A DNA stretch of 9,131 bases from CBFDCQ01 sp965603355 (GTDB lineage Bacteria; Hydrogenedentota; CAZGCA01; CBFDCQ01). Below, piece after piece: positions 6,760-9,131 of the stretch. Position numbers and translations under genes: made by a program. The DNA lies in the NCBI GenBank assembly GCA_965603355.1, contig CBFDCQ010000104.1, positions 1 to 9,131 on the forward strand, written 5' to 3'. Below the pieces are notes generated by a model. The model was not told the origin of the DNA. It was given only the letters and a program-made list of their open reading frames with translations, and ran no database searches. The stretch's first letter is position 1, and every line of letters starts with the position of its first letter.

Positions 6760-6798
6760 GGCTGGCAATCCCGCGCGGCGCGGGACTGCCAGCCCTAC
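6760..6798. repeat. Long hairpin upstream of purine nucleoside phosphorylase
   Basis: Outer arms GGCTGGCA (6760-6767) and TGCCAGCC (6787-6794) and inner arms TCCCGCG (6769-6775) and CGCGGGA (6779-6785) are separated by one A/C mismatch. The loop is CGG. The hairpin ends in CCCTAC like the other modules. It is the strongest secondary structure in the gap and could stop transcription from upstream, although a T-run is missing. Confidence 0.7.
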
Positions 6799-6893
6799 AA
6801 TTACGCGCCGACGAAGAAGGGTTTTCTCGCAAACCCGTTCATTCTCTTCCATTCGTGCCCGTATCGGATGTACAATGAAGGCGGGTGAAAGAT

Positions 6894-7721
6894 ATGGGAT
6901 CGGATGAAATGCTTAACGCGGCGGTGGAGTATGTTCGTTCCAGAGTGCCGGACGAACTCTCCGTTGCGATAATTCTGGGGTCGGGCTTGGGCGACGTTGC
7001 CCGGGTAATGGATGGGCCTGTCAGCTTTGAGTACCGGTCCATCCCCGGTTTTCCGTCGGCCGACGCCCCGGGACACGCGGGAACGCTGCTCGTAGGGCAA
7101 ATCGCCAGCGTGAACGCGGCGATCATGTCCGGTAGACCGCATCTTTACGAGGGATACGATAGGGCGGAGGTCACGTTCCCCGTTCGGCTGTTCCGTCAGC
7201 TTGGCACCGTCAAGCTGATCGTGACTAACGCGGCCGGTGCGGTCAACCGGTCGTTTGGTGCCGGCGATTTGATGCTCATCACGGACCATGTCGACCTCAC
7301 GTTCACGACCTCTCCCAGGAGTGTCCCGTCCGGCACACAGTTCTTCAGACCGGGTTTTCGGTATGACGAGGATCTGCTGGAGATAATCCGTCGCGAAGCC
7401 GGAGAACTCGGCGTAACGGACCTGAAAGATGGGACTTACGCGGCGCTGACAGGTCCGAGCTACGAGACCGGCGCGGAGGTGGTGATGCTCGAAAGGATCG
7501 GTGCGGACGCCGTCGGCATGTCAACTGCGATGGAGGCCTCGGAGGCGTTCGGTCTCGGTATGAAGGTGCTCGGGATATCGTGCATCGCAAATGCGCGAGA
7601 GAAAACGGACCGGTTGACGCACGACGATGTCGAACGTACTGTCGAGGGAGTTGCGACAACGCTGCGCCGCCTCATCGTCGCTGTCGTGTCGCATTTCGGG
7701 GACCGCAAATCCGCACGTTAG
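6894..7721 (+). CDS. Purine nucleoside phosphorylase (trimeric, 6-oxopurine type)
   Basis: This 275-residue enzyme phosphorolyses inosine or guanosine (and the deoxy forms) to the free base and (deoxy)ribose-1-phosphate, in cytoplasmic purine salvage. Motifs from the ATG 6894 start: ILGSGLG phosphate loop with Ser30, GRPHLYEGY with His83 and Tyr85, VTNAAG, GPSYET with Glu191, GADAVGMSTAMEA with Met209, GISCIAN with Asn233, and LTHDDV with His243. The Glu plus Asn base-site pair is typical of enzymes acting on 6-oxopurines rather than adenosine. The segment TFTTSPRSVPSGTQFFRP and the stretch AREKTDR before His243 depart from the usual wording of the family. The start is uncertain. ATG 6894 has AGGCGG 9 bases upstream, whereas GTG 6885 would add three residues. 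Alternative names (inosine/guanosine phosphorylase, punA-like) are equally fitting. Confidence 0.93.
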   Translation: MGSDEMLNAAVEYVRSRVPDELSVAIILGSGLGDVARVMDGPVSFEYRSIPGFPSADAPGHAGTLLVGQIASVNAAIMSGRPHLYEGYDRAEVTFPVRLFRQLGTVKLIVTNAAGAVNRSFGAGDLMLITDHVDLTFTTSPRSVPSGTQFFRPGFRYDEDLLEIIRREAGELGVTDLKDGTYAALTGPSYETGAEVVMLERIGADAVGMSTAMEASEAFGLGMKVLGISCIANAREKTDRLTHDDVERTVEGVATTLRRLIVAVVSHFGDRKSAR

Positions 7722-7735
7722 CGCCCGTGCCACGT

Positions 7736-7765
7736 TTGACGAACTCGACAAGAGTGTGACAGAAT
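7736..7765 (+). promoter_or_regulatory. Candidate promoter for endonuclease V
   Basis: TTGACG (7736-7741) and CAGAAT (7760-7765) are separated by 18 bases in the 91-base gap after the phosphorylase stop. The expected start of transcription is near 7772, giving a leader of about 40 bases. This suggests endonuclease V can be expressed independently of the upstream gene. Confidence 0.5.
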
Positions 7766-7812
7766 CATGTTCGAACGAGGCCTCGTTTCAGACTCGGAAA
7801 GGCGACGCGGCA

Positions 7813-8514
7813 ATGCGTTACCAGAACCTTCATTCGTGGGATGTGACCCCCGCCGAAGGCAGCAAGATCCAGAAAGAGCTCCGCAAGCGTGTCGTCCTCG
7901 AAAACGATTTTCCCCAAGTGGACCTGCTAGCCGGCGCGGATATGTCCATCGACAAGAGCTCCAATGAGGGGTTCGCAGGAGTTATTGTATACACCTTTCC
8001 GGATCTGAACGAGGTGGAACGGCGGCACGCACACCGTAAGCTCACGTTCCCCTACGTTCCGGGGCTACTGGCCTTTCGTGAGGCGCCCGTACTGCTCGAG
8101 GCGTTCGCGAAGCTGGAGAACGAGCCGGACGTAACAATATTCGATGGTCAGGGCATCGCGCACCAGCGCGGATTGGGCATTGCCACGCATATGGGGTTGG
8201 TGCTGGATAAGCCGACCATAGGATGCGCCAAGTCGCGGCTCGTCGGCTCGTTCGAGGAACCGGGGAACGAGGTCGGCGACCACTCTCCGCTGGTCTTCCA
8301 CGGGGATACCATCGGCGCAGTGCTTCGCACAAGGAAGAATGTCAAGCCGATCTTTGTTTCACAGGGGCACAAGATCGACCTCGAGACCTGCGTGGATATG
8401 CTCCTTCAGTGTGGCGATGGATACCGGATTCCGAAACCGACCCGCGAGGCCGACCATTTCGTCGGGGAGATCAAACGATCCCCATCTGTTCTACAGGACA
8501 GTCCGCGGCCTTAG
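7813..8514 (+). CDS. nfi: Endonuclease V (deoxyinosine 3' endonuclease)
   Basis: This 233-residue protein, full length for bacterial endonuclease V, nicks DNA one phosphodiester 3' of deoxyinosine and so starts repair of deaminated adenine. Some homologues also cut inosine in RNA. Family landmarks in order: LAGADMS with Asp43, FPYVPGLLAFRE with the wedge-type Tyr81 and Glu90, IFDGQGIAHQRGLGIATHMG with Asp111, TIGCAKSRLVG with Lys140, PIFVSQGHKIDL with His186, and YRIPKPTREAD (204-214). The acidic metal-binding trio Asp43, Glu90 and Asp111 is intact. I chose ATG 7813 because homology begins just after it. An open frame reaches back to 7627 inside the phosphorylase gene but has no family similarity. 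AAAGG at 7798-7802 is a weak ribosome-binding site. The gene is convergent with the DUF2061 gene, 21 bases away. Confidence 0.96.
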   Translation: MRYQNLHSWDVTPAEGSKIQKELRKRVVLENDFPQVDLLAGADMSIDKSSNEGFAGVIVYTFPDLNEVERRHAHRKLTFPYVPGLLAFREAPVLLEAFAKLENEPDVTIFDGQGIAHQRGLGIATHMGLVLDKPTIGCAKSRLVGSFEEPGNEVGDHSPLVFHGDTIGAVLRTRKNVKPIFVSQGHKIDLETCVDMLLQCGDGYRIPKPTREADHFVGEIKRSPSVLQDSPRP

Positions 8515-8532
8515 TTGGGCTCCCAACCGGCC
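8507..8532. terminator. Hairpin between convergent genes, possible shared terminator
   Basis: Arms GGCC (8507-8510) plus GTTGG (8514-8518) pair with CCAAC (8523-8527) plus GGCC (8529-8532). There is a small asymmetric bulge (TTA against C) and the loop is GCTC. The endonuclease V stop codon TAG (8512-8514) is inside the 5' arm. The hairpin lies exactly where both convergent transcripts end. No good T-run is present on either strand, so termination is only likely. Confidence 0.45.
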
Positions 8533-8535
8533 ATT

Positions 8536-8832
8536 TCAGTCCATATAGCCCAGTTCCTTCAGTTTCTCCGCGATAATCTTGAAATCCTCAGGAGTCGGCT
8601 TTTCCTTCACGGGCAATTCCGACAGAGGATGCCTCAACCTTCCCCAGGAAACACGCTCCCAGATCCGTTCGTGACAATAGTAGAGAACCATCCGAATCGT
8701 ATGGAACAGAACCGTTATGATGGTCATTTCTTTCCAGTTGCCCGTGATCGCGTACGCGATGCCCCCCAGAAGGACGATCCCGATAATCCGCCACACAATG
8801 GATTTGGCCCAAGAACGTGTCTTTGTATCCAT
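8536..8832 (-). CDS. DUF2061-type small membrane protein
   Basis: This 98-residue protein has two predicted membrane helices (about 14-31 and 35-52). It shows the DUF2061 pattern: RSWAKSIVWRIIG at the start (6-18), an ITGNWKEM-type turn (29-36), and a second helix ending in RMVLYYCHERIWERVSWG (47-64). The C-terminal 35 residues are charged and probably cytoplasmic. No biochemical function is established for the family. The ATG at 8832 is preceded by GGGGAG at a 6-base spacing on the minus strand, which favours it over a TTG start at 8877 that would add 15 unrelated residues. It is convergent with endonuclease V and may be transcribed from the promoter candidate near 8978-8950. Confidence 0.88.
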   Translation of the reverse strand: MDTKTRSWAKSIVWRIIGIVLLGGIAYAITGNWKEMTIITVLFHTIRMVLYYCHERIWERVSWGRLRHPLSELPVKEKPTPEDFKIIAEKLKELGYMD

Positions 8833-9089
8833 ACTATGCTCCCCAACCGCGCGCTGATCCAGCATCCCGTATGCCAACGTGGAGGTATGTGCGCGATAAA
8901 TCCTCTTTCTGTCGCCAAGCAGCGCATCCCACGCCCGGCACTCTTCAAGAGAGTACTGACGAGCTCCGCAAAAGTCAAGTGTTCAAAACAGCTCGGCGGC
9001 TAAGGCAGCGCCGGCGTTCCCTCGTCCGTCGCAGGCTGTACAGCTGCAGACTACTGGACTCGGGAGCCCCTTATTTATGTCAAGACTCT
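8833..9089. other. Gap without a convincing gene
   Basis: The open frames here lack ribosome-binding sites and recognisable protein patterns. No tRNA or known riboswitch was recognised. The part 8833-8943 is probably the leader of the minus-strand DUF2061 gene. The rest is unassigned up to the repeat at the right edge. Confidence 0.5.
8950..8978 (-). promoter_or_regulatory. Candidate promoter for the DUF2061 gene
   Basis: On the minus strand TTGACT (8978-8973) is followed after exactly 17 bases by TACTCT (8955-8950). Transcription would start near 8943 and give a leader of about 110 bases. That leader would begin just inside a small hairpin with arms ACTCT and AGAGT around CTTGA, which overlaps the -10 box. 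Confidence 0.4.
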
Positions 9090-9131
9090 TTAGAAATGTC
9101 CTCTATGTTAACGCATTAGAAATGTCCTCCT
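9090..9131. repeat. 26-base-period direct repeat, possible insertion-sequence end
   Basis: TTAGAAATGTCCTC occurs at 9090-9103 and again at 9116-9129. Between them is a spacer containing the palindrome GTTAAC (9107-9112). Closely spaced repeated blocks of this kind are typical of transposase-binding sites at the ends of some DDE-type insertion sequences. The window stops here, so neither a transposase nor the other end can be seen. Confidence 0.5.

Noticed and set aside
4168..6798. CRISPR array in the palindrome-rich gaps
   Set aside because: The repeats are irregularly spaced palindromes with differing arms, without uniform repeat and spacer units, and no cas genes are present.
7627..7812. 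Upstream extension of endonuclease V by 62 residues
   Set aside because: The extension lies partly within the phosphorylase gene in another frame, shows no family similarity, and would start upstream of the candidate promoter.
8515..9003. Plus-strand open frame (162 codons) across the DUF2061 locus
   Set aside because: It is antisense to the DUF2061 gene, which has membrane helices, family motifs and a good ribosome-binding site. The plus-strand frame has none of these.
8817..9119. Plus-strand open frame (100 codons) near the right edge
   Set aside because: There is no convincing ribosome-binding site or domain. It is arginine-rich, runs into the repeat at 9090, and is probably chance.

Overview
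The window looks like chromosomal DNA of an uncultured, moderately GC-rich bacterium. Hand-counted 60-base samples give about 57-63% GC in the alcohol dehydrogenase and phosphorylase genes and about 48-62% in the TPR gene. A system II (ResB-type) cytochrome c maturation protein and an ApbE flavin transferase imply respiratory chemistry outside the cytoplasmic membrane. The long intergenic gaps full of GC-rich palindromes (many bordered by GTAGGG or CCCTAC) resemble repeats I know from large-genome environmental and candidate-phylum bacteria. The sequence alone does not fix the phylum.

Layout. Positions 1-4109 hold four co-directional, closely spaced genes: the 3' part of apbE, a ResB-like gene whose extracytoplasmic domain carries three related segments, an SCP2-like small protein, and an iron-containing alcohol dehydrogenase. 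Positions 4110-4549 are a repeat-rich intergenic region with a candidate promoter. Positions 4550-6415 encode a 621-residue cytosolic TPR-repeat protein with lower GC. It is bracketed by two inverted copies of a roughly 40-base repeat. Positions 6416-6893 are a second palindrome-rich gap that shares modules with the first. Positions 6894-8514 encode a purine nucleoside phosphorylase and then endonuclease V, the latter with its own candidate promoter. A DUF2061-type small membrane protein lies on the minus strand (8536-8832), convergent with endonuclease V across a compact hairpin. The last 300 bases contain no convincing gene and end in a 26-base-period repeat that may be the tip of an insertion sequence.

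How the genes relate. ApbE and ResB both act in covalent cofactor attachment outside the membrane (FMN and heme c), so the run probably continues a redox gene cluster that starts left of the window. The SCP2-like protein and the alcohol dehydrogenase are tightly coupled and may handle a hydrophobic alcohol or aldehyde. Phosphorylase and endonuclease V both touch hypoxanthine chemistry (inosine phosphorolysis and deoxyinosine repair), though they may be neighbours by chance. I found no complete novel defence or mobile system. The best leads are the triplicated ResB domain, the SCP2/Fe-ADH pair, the repeat-bracketed TPR gene, and the modular palindrome family.
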